Positions 23,223 to 34,544 of a stretch of DNA of 64,000 nt are shown one piece after another. A program made the translations under genes and the position numbers. The stretch's first letter is position 1, and every line of letters begins with the position of its first letter. This DNA is from Lumnitzera littorea. Taxonomy: Eukaryota; Streptophyta; Magnoliopsida; Myrtales; Combretaceae. Where the stretch lies: positions 70,122,798 through 70,186,797 of the forward strand of contig JAMXBB010000007.1 in the NCBI GenBank assembly GCA_024138015.1, read 5' to 3'. Below the pieces are notes generated by a model. It was given only the letters and a program-made list of their open reading frames with translations. It was not told where the DNA came from and searched no databases.

Positions 23223-23969
23223 GTTAATTCTGCACCACCCCCCCGTCCCTTCTTCCTTCCTCCTTTATTTTCAGTATTCGAACTATTTTTCAACACTTTC
23301 AAATAACTTACTAATTGAATCAAATTTGATAGCTTTCCACCTATTCTTCTATTCTTTATTTATTTCAATTACTTAGTTATATCAAATAACAAGGCTTCTT
23401 AGCCTAGAGGTAACCTATGCCACTTAAATGCTAAGTAATGTCTCGCTTAGCAACAACATTATAAAAGAAATGCTAAGTAATGTCTCACTTAACAGCAACA
23501 TTGTAAAAGAAATAACATGATAGTAGGATTTGCTCCTTATAGCTTGTGAAGCCTAGAGCATAGCGTTACGCATTAGAGGAAAGCTCTCACTTGCTAGCAA
23601 CAATAAGTTGAGCACATAAGATAAAATAGTCAATCGCACTTAAGCAACGATAGTAACATGTACTAAGCGTATTATCAGTGGTCAAGAGGGTATTTCCCAA
23701 TACTTAACCTTGTATCGCTTTTTCTTTGCTTATTCATGTATTAGTCTTATGCGCTAAGGAGACGTATCTCTAACTTTACAGCAATAAGGAGACAAGAATA
23801 TAATATACAATTAAAATAGTGCACTAAGGAAATAAATCTCTAACTTTGCAACTACAACAAGGCAAAAGAAAGTAAAAGAACATAAAGAAATAGAGTAATG
23901 GAAATTGAATGTTTCATTCATGTGAATTGCAAATACATTGTTAGATTTACAAATGAAACTTTTTAACTT
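23223..23969. other. Tat element spacer with 42-bp duplication
   Basis: Lies between the convergent ends of the mobile-domain frame and the integrase frame. It includes a C-rich and CT-rich tract at 23235-23270 and two copies of a 42-bp unit starting ATGCTAAGTAATGTCTC (about 23428 and 23471). TAAGGAGACNNRTCTCTAAC-like words recur at 23756 and 23826. No coding sequence recognised. Confidence 0.5.
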
Positions 23970-25323
23970 ATTCAAAGTTAATGGGAGGGGTTATTGCATC
24001 AATTTTTGGATTAAGGAGCTTGTAGTAGCCGCTATCATGAACCTCATGAATTATAAAAAGGCCTTTCTACTTCAGTGTAAACTTTAGTGTAGGAATAGCT
24101 CGCCGCACATGCTCTATTGCACAAAGTATAACGTTGCCTTGCTAAAAAGATCTTTCCTTGACCAGGCAATCACAAGCAATACTAAGTCATCTCTAATAAT
24201 TAGCAAGGTTGTGATTGGCAATGTCTCGCCTTTCTTCTAAGGCTTCAAGATCCAACATACATAGATTGTCTAGTTCTAATTCAGCATTGAGAACCAAGCT
24301 TGTAGAAGGAATTATGATTTCAATAGGCATTACTGCCTTAGACCCATATACCAAAGAGAAAGGTGTCGCTTAAGTAAGACCTCACTTAAAAGTTCTATAA
24401 GCCTATAGTGCCAATGGCAATTTGTCATTCCACTCTTTATGATTTCCGTATACCATTTGACTAAGCACCTTCAAGAGAGTCTTATTTGTTGCCTCTACTT
24501 AGCCATTTCCTTTTGGATAATATGGTATGGATTTCACATGATGAATATTGTAAGAAGCTAGCAATTGTTGTACATGTGAGTTGATGAAGGGGGTGCCATT
24601 ATTTAAAAGGACGCGCTTTAAGATCCTAAAACAACAAATAATATGCTCCTTCATGAAATTTGCTATGGCAAGTCCTGTCACATTCTTAAGGGGGACCGCC
24701 ACAACTCACTTAGTGAAGCATTCAATCCCAACAAGGATCCATATGCACTCTTTAAATGGTAGGTTTATTGGACCAATTAAGTCAAATGCTCAAGTATGAA
24801 ATGGCTACGGAGTAATCAAGCTATGTAATGTTATTGCGGGAGCATGGATTGCATCACCATGTTGTTGACATGCAACACACTTAGAAAAATTGAATGCATC
24901 ATTTTCCATGGTAGGCCATTAGTATCCCATATGAAGCAAGTGGTGGTATAACTTCCTTCCCCCTTGATGTTCTCCACCATCTGCGAAGTGTACCTTAGAC
25001 AATATAGTTTCTGTTTCAGGAGGTGCTATACATCAGAGAGGCTTTCCCATAAATGATACCTTATACAACTCGCCCTCATTTATAAGATACTTTCTTGCTT
25101 TATGCTTCACTAATCGAGCATATGTGCTATTCGTAGGCAAAACATTATTTTTCAAGTAATTGATGTCAAGGCACCTCCAATTGCCTGCACTTGCTACAAA
25201 GTTACAATCTCCTTAGTTGGGGAGTTCAATACACTTTAGGCAACTCATTTGTAGTTAGGATGCATCTTTAGACATTGTTGGCCAGTAATACCCTACACAC
25301 TGAATGCAACAATACAAAGGTAG
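23970..25323 (-). pseudogene. Integrase of Tat element (C-terminal portion)
   Basis: Minus-strand translation gives a zinc-binding region (GGRKLYHHLLHMGY, then KCVACQQHGDAIH near 24870) and the catalytic core. The first acid is in AFDLIGPINL near 24780; the second motif reads LLNNGTPF near 24600, where the usual D is N; the third is the E of VEATNKTLL near 24490. An ATPFSLVYGSKAVMPIEI stretch near 24350 and a C-terminal GYYKLLNP near 24020 follow. The 67-codon piece 24499-24702 is the longest open part. Several stops and the lost catalytic aspartate make it dead. The upstream end is cut by the Athila insertion and continues at 36802. Oddly, a YYWPTM motif occurs twice (near 25285 and 24915). 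Confidence 0.85.
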
Positions 25324-25328
25324 CCCTT
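25324..25328. repeat. Target site duplication of Athila element, left copy
   Basis: CCCTT, identical to 36797-36801. Removing the element and one copy restores the Tat pol sequence. Confidence 0.92.
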
Positions 25329-26589
25329 TGATATCAAGCAAGTGCACCTATCAATTTTAATATAGCGGATGTGAGTCCGAGTCGATCCCTCAGAGATTTC
25401 GAATATTAATATTAACCTTAGCTCTATTATCTAACCGGAAAATTGTGGTAAGTTGAATAAATTAAAAATATTGAAATTAACAAACTAAACTAATTATGAG
25501 ACTTGATTAAGTAATTTAGAAAGCAATAAAACTAAGAATGACTTTAAGTATGCAATAACGTATTTAGGAATTATTTCCCCTAGTGTTTAACATGTGACCG
25601 CTTAAAATATATTCAATTCAATTTCTATTATTCTTGACCGGAAGGATTCACAATTAAAGCTAATACCTTTCTCAGGCATATTAACCCTAATCCTAAATTA
25701 TTTACCGGAATCTTCACTTAGTAATATAACTTAGAATTACATTAATGTATAATGAATTCCCACACAAATAATTAACTTTCCGGAAGAAACACGTATCTTA
25801 TCTCTAAGTATACATGTAATTCTCTCCAATTATGCCTAGATCTAATTACACATGCAATTTCTCAATCATCATGCATAATATCATAAATTGATACTCTAGA
25901 AATATCAATCAACAATTAAACAACATAATTGAATCAAGAAAAGATAGAAACTTTATTGAAAATTATAAATCAACCCAAGAGTCACATGAAACCCTAGGTT
26001 CCATAATCCTAAATACACGAATTCTAAGCTATCATAATGAATCTAAAAACGAGTTCTATCAAAAACATAAAATAAAATATGAAAAACCCCTTTGATTGAT
26101 GAAAAATCTCTCCAATCTTAAAGTTGGTGTTGCTTTCGCCTTGTTCTTCTCCTTCTCCTCAAGTCTCTTCTCTTCTCTCGTGTCTCTTCTGTTTTCTCTA
26201 ATGTCTCCCCTTTTTTTAAAACCCTCATATGTCCTTTTATATATGTATTATAAGGATTCTGTTTTCGTCACCAGACACGGCCTGGGACATGGCCGTATCC
26301 TCAGGTCGTATAACTTTCTAACCCTAGCAAATTTTTCTGGATGGACACAGCCTAAGGACATGGTCATGTCCCAGACTGTTTAACTTCAAAACTTCATAAC
26401 TTCTTCATTTGAACTCTGAATTGAGTGAACTTGATTCCTTTTCTTCGTTTTCGATCCTAGAACGCGTTCAAACCTTGAAATCAAAATTTTACTCAATTAA
26501 GTATCAATTTCTATAAAAAAGAAAAACAAAAATGTAAGGGAAATACCATAAAATCACCATATGAAATATGTTTAAAATCAGAGTTATCA
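25329..26589 (-). repeat. 3' LTR of Athila element
   Basis: 1,261 bp, TGATATCA...GTTATCA, nearly identical to 35540-36796. It includes two copies of a palindromic unit related to the internal array (GGACATGGCCGTATCC near 26284 and GGACATGGTCATGTCC near 26356). The open frame 26096-26383 is repeated in the other LTR only because LTRs are copies; it is not a gene. Confidence 0.95.
26233..26244 (-). promoter_or_regulatory. Putative TATA box in Athila 3' LTR
   Basis: Minus strand ATATATAAAAGG, located about 345 bp from the minus-strand start of the LTR, a sensible U3/R boundary. The same box is in the 5' LTR at 36442-36453. Confidence 0.45.
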
Positions 26590-26600
26590 AATTTCCCCAC
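26590..26600 (-). other. Polypurine tract of Athila element
   Basis: Minus strand GTGGGGAAATT directly before the LTR start TGATAAC. It is preceded by TTGCTTGAGGACAAGTAAAT, a phrase I associate with Athila 3' ends. Confidence 0.85.
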
Positions 26601-27933
26601 ACTTGAGCATTTACTTGTCCTCAAGCAAATAAATCAAAACAAAACTTTCGGAACAAGAAATGCTAAACAAAATTTATCACTAATTAGGAAACCGGTGAAC
26701 GAATACACTTGACCTGTAGAAAAGTAAGAAAATCATTCTCAACTAACTTGCAATAATAAAGTCAACCAATTTCATCTGACCATATTCAAATGCTCCAACA
26801 ATACTTAATACTAGAGTTCACTAGTTAATTAATAAAAATCAAAGTTTACCCAAGTCATCTAACCAAGGATTCTTAAACTAAAAATTAGATTTAACATCTC
26901 GCCAACCGAGAAAGAATCATAAAAATTTTGTCCATTTGACTAAAATGCATACAATTCTCTCTTTCATCTCACCAAGCATCATAATCTAAAATAAACACAT
27001 TTTACATCCACTCATCCTCTGATCATCCCCCTAATGCATGCGTTTGTTGAGAGGTCTTTTAAATTTACTTTATTTAAGCACAATTGCATTGGTAGAGGGA
27101 AAGAATCTCACTCTTCTGACGGACCAAGACCGATCCATACCAACTTATTTCTTATATTGATAGCGGGAAAGAACCTTACTCTTCTGACGGACCAAGGCCG
27201 ATCCATATCAATTTTTTCATTAGAATTGGCATTGAGATTCAATCTCGCTCTTCTGACGGACCAAGACGAATCCTTACCAATTTTTTCTATTCATACACTT
27301 GTTATTACTTTTGACCTCCAATCATTGTGATTTTTCAGGGGTTTCTCAAAAGAAGAATTTCATTTGTTTGTTTGCTAAAAATTATAGGGCTCTTAAAAAT
27401 TTCTAAGAGAAAGATATACATAAAAGTAAATTTAAAAATAACCATGACTAACTCTCAACTAGTGATGTTGCTCCAATCTCAAGTCTTAAAGTCCTAAGCT
27501 AAATAACTCTTAACTTTACCTTCTACAAATTTGACTAATCAATTCTAGTAAAGTATAATAAGATCAATAATGATCAAGATGACACAGTTGATTTGGCTTA
27601 ATACCAGTTAATCACCTATTGCAAGTTAACTTAAAAATTAATTGGGTCAAATGTGAATAATTGGTATCCTAAATAGTAATCAAATTTATATATCCCTTCC
27701 CCACACTTAATAGCGTACAATGTCCTCAATGTACGACTAAAAAAAACATAGCAGCAAGAAATGAAACAAGAAAAATCAACATAGGGAAAAAGGAAACATA
27801 TGTATTGAAAAAAAACTAATACTTCCCTGCCAGTCGAAAATTCGGGGAAGAAGTTCGAAACGAAGAAGCATCATCATTATATATCGCAGTTCACATGCCT
27901 TAGCCAACAAAAGACAACACAAAAAATTATGAA
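26601..27933 (-). other. Athila 3' non-coding region with 3-copy repeat
   Basis: Between the extra ORF and the polypurine tract. Three imperfect tandem copies, about 65 bp apart, carry the core TCTTCTGACGGACCAAG (near 27112, 27180 and 27249). The 98-codon frame here (27034-27330) simply reads through these repeats. No domain recognised. Confidence 0.65.
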
Positions 27934-29206
27934 CTAAGAAGAGGGATCGGAATCCGTCTCTTCATCCTCCTCATCAGATGGTGCCTCAACCATCATAGCA
28001 TCATCATCATCGTCACTGCCCTCAACATCCTCATCACTTCCTCCAGCTGCCTCGTCCTTACCACCCTCATCAGCCTCTTCCTCACTCTTACTATCCTCTT
28101 CACAAGTAACTGACTCTTTCATTTTGAGAAATTTTTCCATTTTGTCCTGGCGGATATGAAGTTTATCCACACTTTCTCTTATATAACGAACCTCAGACAG
28201 CAACATATCAAATTTATCTTCAAAGCTAGCTGAAGACGTTTGGCCTCGAGATGTGCTACTGCGAGAGTGTCGACCTTGACGTCTTGTTGGTAAGAGGTTC
28301 ATGAGTCAGAATGAATTGAGGCGCATAGGAGTGACTCGGTTGACCAAGGTAAGTGAGGGCCAAACGACAACCTTAGTCCGCATGGCCTGCACAAGTAAGG
28401 TAATGTAGGGGCCACAACAAATATGCCCTTTCTTTCATGTAGTGATGGCTTAGTGGCTGAAAAGTTCAGCGATTTCGATGGCAAGATTGATGGGATGTTT
28501 ATGAATGACATTGTATAGATAGAGGCAATCCTTGTTGGAAACCACCCCAGTGTTGAGGCCTCTGCCAGTCAATATATGCGAAAAGAGCCAGTGAAGAACC
28601 CAATATTCAGGCTTGACTAATTGAGAGGCCTTACTCATTGCTGGATCATAGGCATCGCCAATAGTAATCTCATTCCAAAACGACCCTACTGTGACGCCAC
28701 GGGGAAAACGACACGAGAGACGTTGGAATTCTTCCGTCCGTGTATATCATTCTTCATATAAACCAAGATATCTGCCCAATTGAGCGATGGTCATGTGGAA
28801 TGGGTAGCTACTCAAGGTGAAATGTAATTTATGTTTGGGGCCCATGCCAGTAGCACTCTCTTTATCAAGTTTGAAAGTACACAAAAACTTCAAGGTCAGC
28901 TCTTTATAAATTGGAGCTTCAAGAGATAAAAAGCGCTCCCAAATTGTACCATCCAAGAGCTCCTTCATTTTTGTGGTGAGCTCTAATTGAGCGAGAACAT
29001 CCCAATCCAGCCGAAGGGTCTCGCTAAAAGGCTTATTCTGAAGTAAATGATATCGTTGCACCTAGTAGTCTTCCTTAAATTGGAGCATTGGGTGCTCCAT
29101 CGGGGGGAGAGTAGCTAGTAATTCAACTATTGCTCCTGATTATGATGAAGAGGATGCTGCAAATTTTGATTTTCAACGAACGGTAAGCTTAGTGCGATTT
29201 GCCATT
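27934..29206 (-). pseudogene. Extra 3' ORF of Athila element
   Basis: Lies after pol, where Athila-type elements carry an additional ORF often called env-like. Minus-strand pieces from about 29206: MANRTKLTVR; an open piece 29061-28747 with WERFLSLEAPIYKELTLKFL then SSYPFHMTIAQLGRYLGLYE; a piece 28638-28450 with PEYWVLHWLFSHILTGR; and a final 122-codon piece 28302-27934. The middle pattern (ERFL....P.Y.ELTLKFLCTF, then QLG..LGLY) matches a family usually annotated as a putative plant transposon protein. The last piece has a probable coiled coil (FDMLLSEVRYIRESVDKLHI) and a very acidic tail ending SDPSS. I see no signal peptide or membrane segment, so an envelope role is not supported here. 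Internal stops and frame changes break it. Confidence 0.72.
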
Positions 29207-29362
29207 AGAATACTTGGATCAGGATTTGGAATGCCAAGAATTGTGGAGAAAAGAGAGAAAGAAGAGAGAATATGCAAGAGAGATCTATTGGATTGTGAGT
29301 GTGTGAGAGAGAGTGTGCGTTTTAAATAAACCGAGCGTGTATAAAATCGTGTAAGGCTGGGC

Positions 29363-29693
29363 CGACACGGGCTGGGACACGACCGTGTCCCTTACCCATA
29401 TAACTTCCTGTATACGTTGTATCTCGCCTAGGCGGACATGGGCTGGGACACGACCGTGTCCCATGCCCGTGTAACTTTCTATTCCCGTGCATGAAGACTG
29501 GATGGACACGGGCTGAGACATGACCATGTCTCACGCCCGTGTAACTTTCTGTAGGCAGTCGGTATTATTAGGCGTACATGGGCTAGGACAAGACCGTATC
29601 CCTTGCCCATGTAACTTTCTGTACCCACGGAGTAAAATCTAAATCTGGGCGGACACGGGCTGGGACACGACCGTGTCCCTCGCCCATGTAACC
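29363..29693. repeat. Tandem array of five palindromic 70-bp units
   Basis: Units start at about 29364, 29434, 29504, 29574 and 29651 (periods 70, 70, 70 and 77). Each carries a hairpin-forming core like GGGACACGACCGTGTCCC, followed by GCCCRTGTAACTTTCT. It lies between integrase and the extra ORF. The frames at 29285-29534 are repeat-derived. Related units occur twice in each LTR of the element. Confidence 0.92.
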
Positions 29694-29988
29694 TTTTTCT
29701 CCTTTTTTTTCATGAATTTAATTGAAAAATAAAGGAAACTTAAAGAAATAAAAGTAATTAAACTAGAAAAATAAGAAAAAGTAAACTAAAGAGAAGAATC
29801 AACAATAAAACTAAAAGGGAAAAGGCTATGACGAAAATTGAAAGAAATAAAAGAAGCAAAGCAAAGCTGGATAAAAGGAAAATAAAATGAAGTAAACTGA
29901 AAGAACTAAAGTAAAAGCAAAGTTAGACGTGGGTTGCCTCCCAAAAAGCGCTATAGTTAACGTTGAGAACTCGACGGGATGCGTCTTC

Positions 29989-31098
29989 TCATGATAGTTC
30001 TATCGGATGGAGATAAAACTCCTCTCGTCCAACATACTCCAAGTTTCCACTCAAGAATAACTTCAACCGTTGCCCATTTACCTTAAATATGCCCTTCTCC
30101 AGGTGTGTAACTTCAACGGTCCCATACGGGAAAACTCGTGTAATTGTAAATGGTCCAGACCACCTAGATTTCAACTTACCTGGGAATAAACGAAGGCGAG
30201 AATTATACGAAAGAACATGATCACCTTCTTTAAATTGTCGACCTTGTTTGATTCGCTGATCGTGGTACTTTTTGGCCCTTTCTTTGTATAGTTTGGAGTT
30301 CTCATATGCATTCGCTTGTCATTCCTCTAGCTTGTTCAGTTGAAGTTTCCTGTGAGAACCTGCACGCTCAAAATCAACATTAGCACTCTTAATTGCCCAA
30401 TAAGCCTTATGTTCAATCTCTACCGGTAAATGACAAGCCTTGCCATATACAAGTCGGTAGGGTGTGGTCCCTAATGGTGTTTTATAAGCGGTTCTATATG
30501 CCAATAGAGCATCATCCAGCTTTTCTGACCAATCTTTTCTATGATACTCTACGATTTTTTCAAGAATTCGCTTAAGATCGCGATTGGCAACTTCCACTTG
30601 GCCACTACTTTGGGGGTGATACGGGGTGGCCATCCTATGTGTAACACCATAACGTTTCAATACTTGGTCGAGTTGAGCATTACAAAAGTGTGTTCCCCTA
30701 TCACTTATGATTGTCCTAGGGGTGCCAAATCGAGAAAATAGGCCTTTCAAAAAATTTTTTACTACCCTAGCATCATTAGTAGGTAGGGCTTTAGCTTCCA
30801 CTCACTTAGAGACATAGTCAATAGCTACTAGGATATATTTATTTCCATTAGAGTTCAGGAAAGGACCTATGAAATCGATCCCCCACACATCAAATACCTC
30901 AACCTCGATGATGGGGTTTTGTAGCATTTCATCCCTACAGGATATATTCCCCACTCGTTGGCGACAATCACAACTCTCAACATATCTCTGGGCATCTTTG
31001 AATAAGGTTGGCCAATAAAATCTAGCCTCTAGGACCTTATAAGTTGTCCTATTGGCACTATGATGCCCACCCGTAAGCCCCGAATGACAGTGGCTCAA
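29989..31098 (-). pseudogene. Integrase of Athila element
   Basis: Inserts element DNA into the host chromosome. Minus-strand pieces: a zinc-binding region (HCHSGLTGGHHSANRTTYKV, FYWPTLFKDAQRYVESCDC), then the catalytic core with D in VWGIDFIGPF, D in IISDRGTHF and E in SGQVEVANR, so the DDE triad is intact. Next are ALLAYRTAYKTPLGTTPYRL and VYGKACHLPVEIEHKAYWA, and a C-terminal piece 30174-29989 with SRWSGPFTITRVFPYGTVEV. The frame is cut by TGA between YVSK and VEA (30801), where the family has TGG (W), and by TGA after NKLEE (30319). Both are explained by G-to-A changes. Excellent family match. Confidence 0.93.
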
Positions 31099-31131
31099 AA
31101 TTCTCTATCCTTCGAGGTGTGGTACACACCT

Positions 31132-31818
31132 TCAAATGACATGATCTACACACACTTTAAACAGGTAAGGATCATCCCAAAAATAATGTTTCACATCAGA
31201 AAAAAATTTCTTTTTTTGCTGGTGTGGAAGTCCCTTCGGTATAATCCTAGCAGCTAAAAAATTAGCAATATCCGCGAACCAAGGAATTTCCATATCACTT
31301 ACCTGGGCAATGGCATAGAGTTGCTCCTCAAGGAATTCATCCTTGATCTCATTCTCGTCGAGCATTTCCAAGTTTGGATTCTCTAATCGAGATAGGTGAT
31401 CTGCTACTAAATTCTCAGCACCTTTTTTATCTTTGATCTCCACATCAAACTCTTGTAGCAACAAGATCCACCTAATCAGTCTTGGTTTTGCATCTGGTTT
31501 TGCTAACAAGTACCTAAGGGCAGAATGATCAGTATAAACAATCACTTTAGATAGAAGCAAATAAGAGTGAAACTTATCAAAGGCAAAAACAATTGCTAGC
31601 AACTCTTTTTCTGTAGTAGTATAGTTCTCCTGAGCATTCGTAAGAGTTTTGCTAGCATAGTAAATTGGTTGAAAGTGCTTGTCTCGCCTTTGCCCCAGCA
31701 CTGCCCCGACTGCATGATCACTTGCATCACACATAAGTTCAAAGAGAAGTGCCCAATCAGGTACTACCATGATTGGAGCATTGGTAAGTTTCTCTTTAAG
31801 GATATTGAAAGCTTTCAA
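31132..31818 (-). pseudogene. RNase H region of Athila pol
   Basis: A 228-codon open piece. It begins in the RT connection (AFNILKEKLTNAPIMVVPDW), then RNase H motifs: the first D in FELMCDASDHAVGAVLGQR, the E in NYTTTEKELLAIVFAFDKF and the D in VIVYTDHSALRYLLAK, followed by RLIRWILLLQEFDVEIKDKK and NLVADHLSRLEN. These acids bind the metals that cut RNA in the RNA-DNA hybrid. It ends in the spacer before integrase and is separated from the RT piece by a stop at 31819-31824. Confidence 0.93.
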
Positions 31819-31824
31819 ACACTC

Positions 31825-33224
31825 TTAAGAGAAAACATAAGGCACATCCTTCTCTAATAACTTAATCAAAGGGCGGGCAATTTTTGAGAAATCCTTGATA
31901 AATCGCCTATAAAAACCTGCATGTCCTAAAAAGCTTCTTATGGCCTTTACCGAAGTTGGAGATGAGAGTCTTGCAATCGCATCCACTTTGGCAGTATCCA
32001 CCTCAATTCCTCGATAAGAGATCTTATGGCTCAGCACAATACCCTCTTGTACCATGAAGTGGCACTTCTCCCAATTGAGAACAAGATTGGTCTCTTCACA
32101 CCTGGTAAGTACCATGTCCAAATTATTCAAACAAAGGTCAAATGAGTTGCCAAAAACTAAAAAATCATCCATAAATACCTCCATTATGTCCTCAATCAAA
32201 TCATCAAAAATAGCTAACATGCATCGCTGGAATGTAGCAGGTACATTGCAAAAACCAAAAGGCATTCTGCGGTAAGCAAAGGTACCATAAGGACAAGTGA
32301 AAGTGGTCTTCTCTTGATCTTCCGATGCAATAGGTATCTAAAAATAACCAGATAAGCCATCCAGAAAACAATAAAACATATGTCCAACTAGTCGTTCTAT
32401 CATTTGATCGATAAAAGGTAAGGGGAAATGATCTTTACATGTAACATCGTTTAACTTTCGATAATCGATACATACACGTCAACCTATTACCGTTCTCATT
32501 GGGATCAATTCATTCTTCTCATTGGGATCAATTCATTCTTTTCATTGGGGACTACTGTCATCCCACTTTTTTTTTTTAACTACTTACACTGGACTCACCC
32601 ATGAACTATCAGAGATAGGATATATCATACCTGCATCAAGGAGTTTAATAACTTCCTTTTTGACTACCTCTTTCATGTTTAGATTCAAGCATCTTTAGGG
32701 CTGCACAACCGGCTTATGGTTTTCTTCCATTAAAATCTTATGAGTACAAAAGAGAGATTGATACCTCGAATATTGGATATTTTCCAAGCAATGGCCCTCT
32801 TATGCTCCTTGAGTACTTTTAGCAACCTTTCTCTCTGTTCTTTTTCCAAATTAGATGCTATAATTACCGGTAATTTGGAGTCCTTCTCTAAGAAGGCATA
32901 TTCCAAGTAGTCAGGTAATTGCTTTAACTCCAATACTGGTGGCTCCTCAATCGAAGGTTTTAACTGCGCTTCCTTCCTCTTTTCAAACTCTTCAAACCCT
33001 TTCTCAATAGAGATAGGTTTATTTGCCTCCAGTTGGGCTACCACCTCGGATTTGACAGGATCTTCCGAAGCTTCTTCCATGCCTAATTGTAAGCAACTCT
33101 CCAACGGATCCTTAAGAAGAACTTCCTGTATATAACATGAAACAAAAGTGTCAGTAACATCCAAAAGGTAGCAAGTATCATCCTGATCGACAGACTTTTT
33201 CATAGCCTCCGAAATTTTAAACAT
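31825..33224 (-). pseudogene. Reverse transcriptase of Athila pol
   Basis: Upstream piece 33224-32730 is the linker to RT, with YLEYAFLEKDSKLPVIIAS and KEHKRAIAWKISNIRGINLS, typical of the start of Athila RT. The region 32730-32266 is frameshifted by a 23-bp tandem duplication. Piece 32265-31825 holds the palm: MPFGFCNVPATFQRCM, then the catalytic box FMDDFLVFGNS (family usually YMDD or FMDD), WEKCHFMVQEGIVLSHKIS, and SFLGHAGFYRRFIKDFSKIA. The enzyme copies element RNA into DNA. The catalytic aspartates survive but the frame does not. Confidence 0.92.
32493..32538. repeat. 23-bp tandem duplication in Athila RT
   Basis: Two exact 23-bp units (32493-32515 and 32516-32538), with core CATTGGGATCAATTCATTC. 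The length is not a multiple of three, so it shifts the RT frame within the conserved stretch just before the IDYRKLN region. Confidence 0.9.
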
Positions 33225-33242
33225 GATCTCTTCATCTCCTAC

Positions 33243-34163
33243 TCAAAGAATGAGCTTGCCATCACTAACATCAATGATAGCCCTCGCGGTAGCTAAGAAT
33301 GGTCTACCTAGAATAAGGGGCAACTCAAAATCTTCATCCATATCCAATATCACAAAATCAACTGGAAAAATGAATTTATCCACTTGGACTAATACATCCT
33401 CAAATATACCTCTAGGATACGTCACAGATCTATCAGCTAATTGCAAGCTCATGCGTGTGGGCTTAAGTTCCCCTAATCCTAGTTTCTTGAAAAATTTATA
33501 AGGCATTAAATTGATGCTAGCACCCAAATCAGCTAAAGCTTTGTCAATTAACAAATTACCAATATGACAAGGAATTGTAAAACTTCCTGGGTCTTTTAGC
33601 TTCTTGGGCAACTTGTTTTGCACGATCGCTGAACACAATTCATCCAAGATGACTGTAGAAAGCTCCTCAAGCTTCCTCTTGTTGGATAACAAATCTTTTA
33701 AGAACTTAGCGTACTTCGGCATCTGTGACAGGGCATCAACAAGAGGTAAGCTAATATGCAGTTGTTTAAAGAGGTCAAGGAACTTACTGAATTGTTGGTC
33801 ATTGCGATCTTTCATGAGTCTTTGGGGATATGGGATAGGTGGTTGATATTCCTTCACCTTTGATGACTCTACGTCTTCCGTTGCTTTCGTCCCCTTCTTA
33901 CTCTTGCTAGTCTCCTCGCTAACCTTCCTCTCAGCATGCAACTCCTTCCCATTTCGAAGTGTCACTACCTTAACATGTTCCATTGGATTGGGTTCTGTAT
34001 TTTCCAATAGTGTTCCCTGCGGTCTTTCAGAGATTAGCTTCGCAAGTTGACCAATTTGGTTCTCAAGGTTGCGATTTGAAGCCTCTTGATTCCTCAGCGA
34101 GGATTTAATGTTGGATAAGCGAGCCTCATTGCCTTGAATATATTTTGTGAGAAGTTCTTCCAC
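33243..34163 (-). pseudogene. Protease region of Athila gag-pol
   Basis: A 306-codon open piece. The first half (NQIGQLAKLISERPQGTL, VKVVTLRNGKEL, YPQRLMKDRNDQQFSKFLDL) is the gag-protease linker typical of Athila. Then come the retropepsin region: SFTIPCHIGNLLIDKALADL, the active-site variant DLGASINLMPYKFFKKLGL (Athila uses DLGAS in place of DTGAS), SVTYPRGIFEDVLVQVDKF, and the flap-end ILGRPFLATARAIIDV. It would cleave the polyprotein inside the particle. It ends just before the RT piece, separated by a stop near 33240. Confidence 0.92.
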
Positions 34164-34544
34164 ACTGGACTTCTTTTCTTGAGGGAGAGGAGATGGGAAT
34201 GGTCTCTAAAATCCAAGTGGGCCAAAGTTGGTCTTCTGCTAGCCTTGGTTTTGATTTCCCCATGAGAAATTGGGGTGATTCCTCCATCCTGGATTATAAG
34301 TGTTACTGTAGGGGTTATTTTGTTGCCTAGGTGGGTTTCCTAGATAATCTACTTATTCCAGTTGTTCTTATGCTCCATACCCCTACATACCAAAGTCACT
34401 TACATCCGATTGCACTTGTTGAGGGCCAACAGAGAGTGCATCAATCTTCTTACTCAATAAGTCCACCTTGGCTACCAAAGTAGTAGTCAAGTCCACCTCA
34501 TAAATTCCCATGGCCTTTTGCTTGGCTTTAGTGGTTTCCCATTG

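Noticed and set aside
26096..26383. Frame conserved with 36307-36594, suggesting a protein-coding gene
   Set aside because: Both frames lie in the two LTRs of one element, so identity comes from replication, not selection.
27934..29206. Functional envelope gene in the Athila element
   Set aside because: No signal peptide or membrane segment could be seen in the pieces and the frame is broken; only the position matches so-called env-like ORFs.
31825..33224. Endogenous pararetrovirus reverse transcriptase
   Set aside because: It lies between LTRs with protease upstream and RNase H plus integrase downstream, with a tRNA-Asp primer site and target duplication. That is a gypsy retrotransposon; I saw no viral movement or coat protein.
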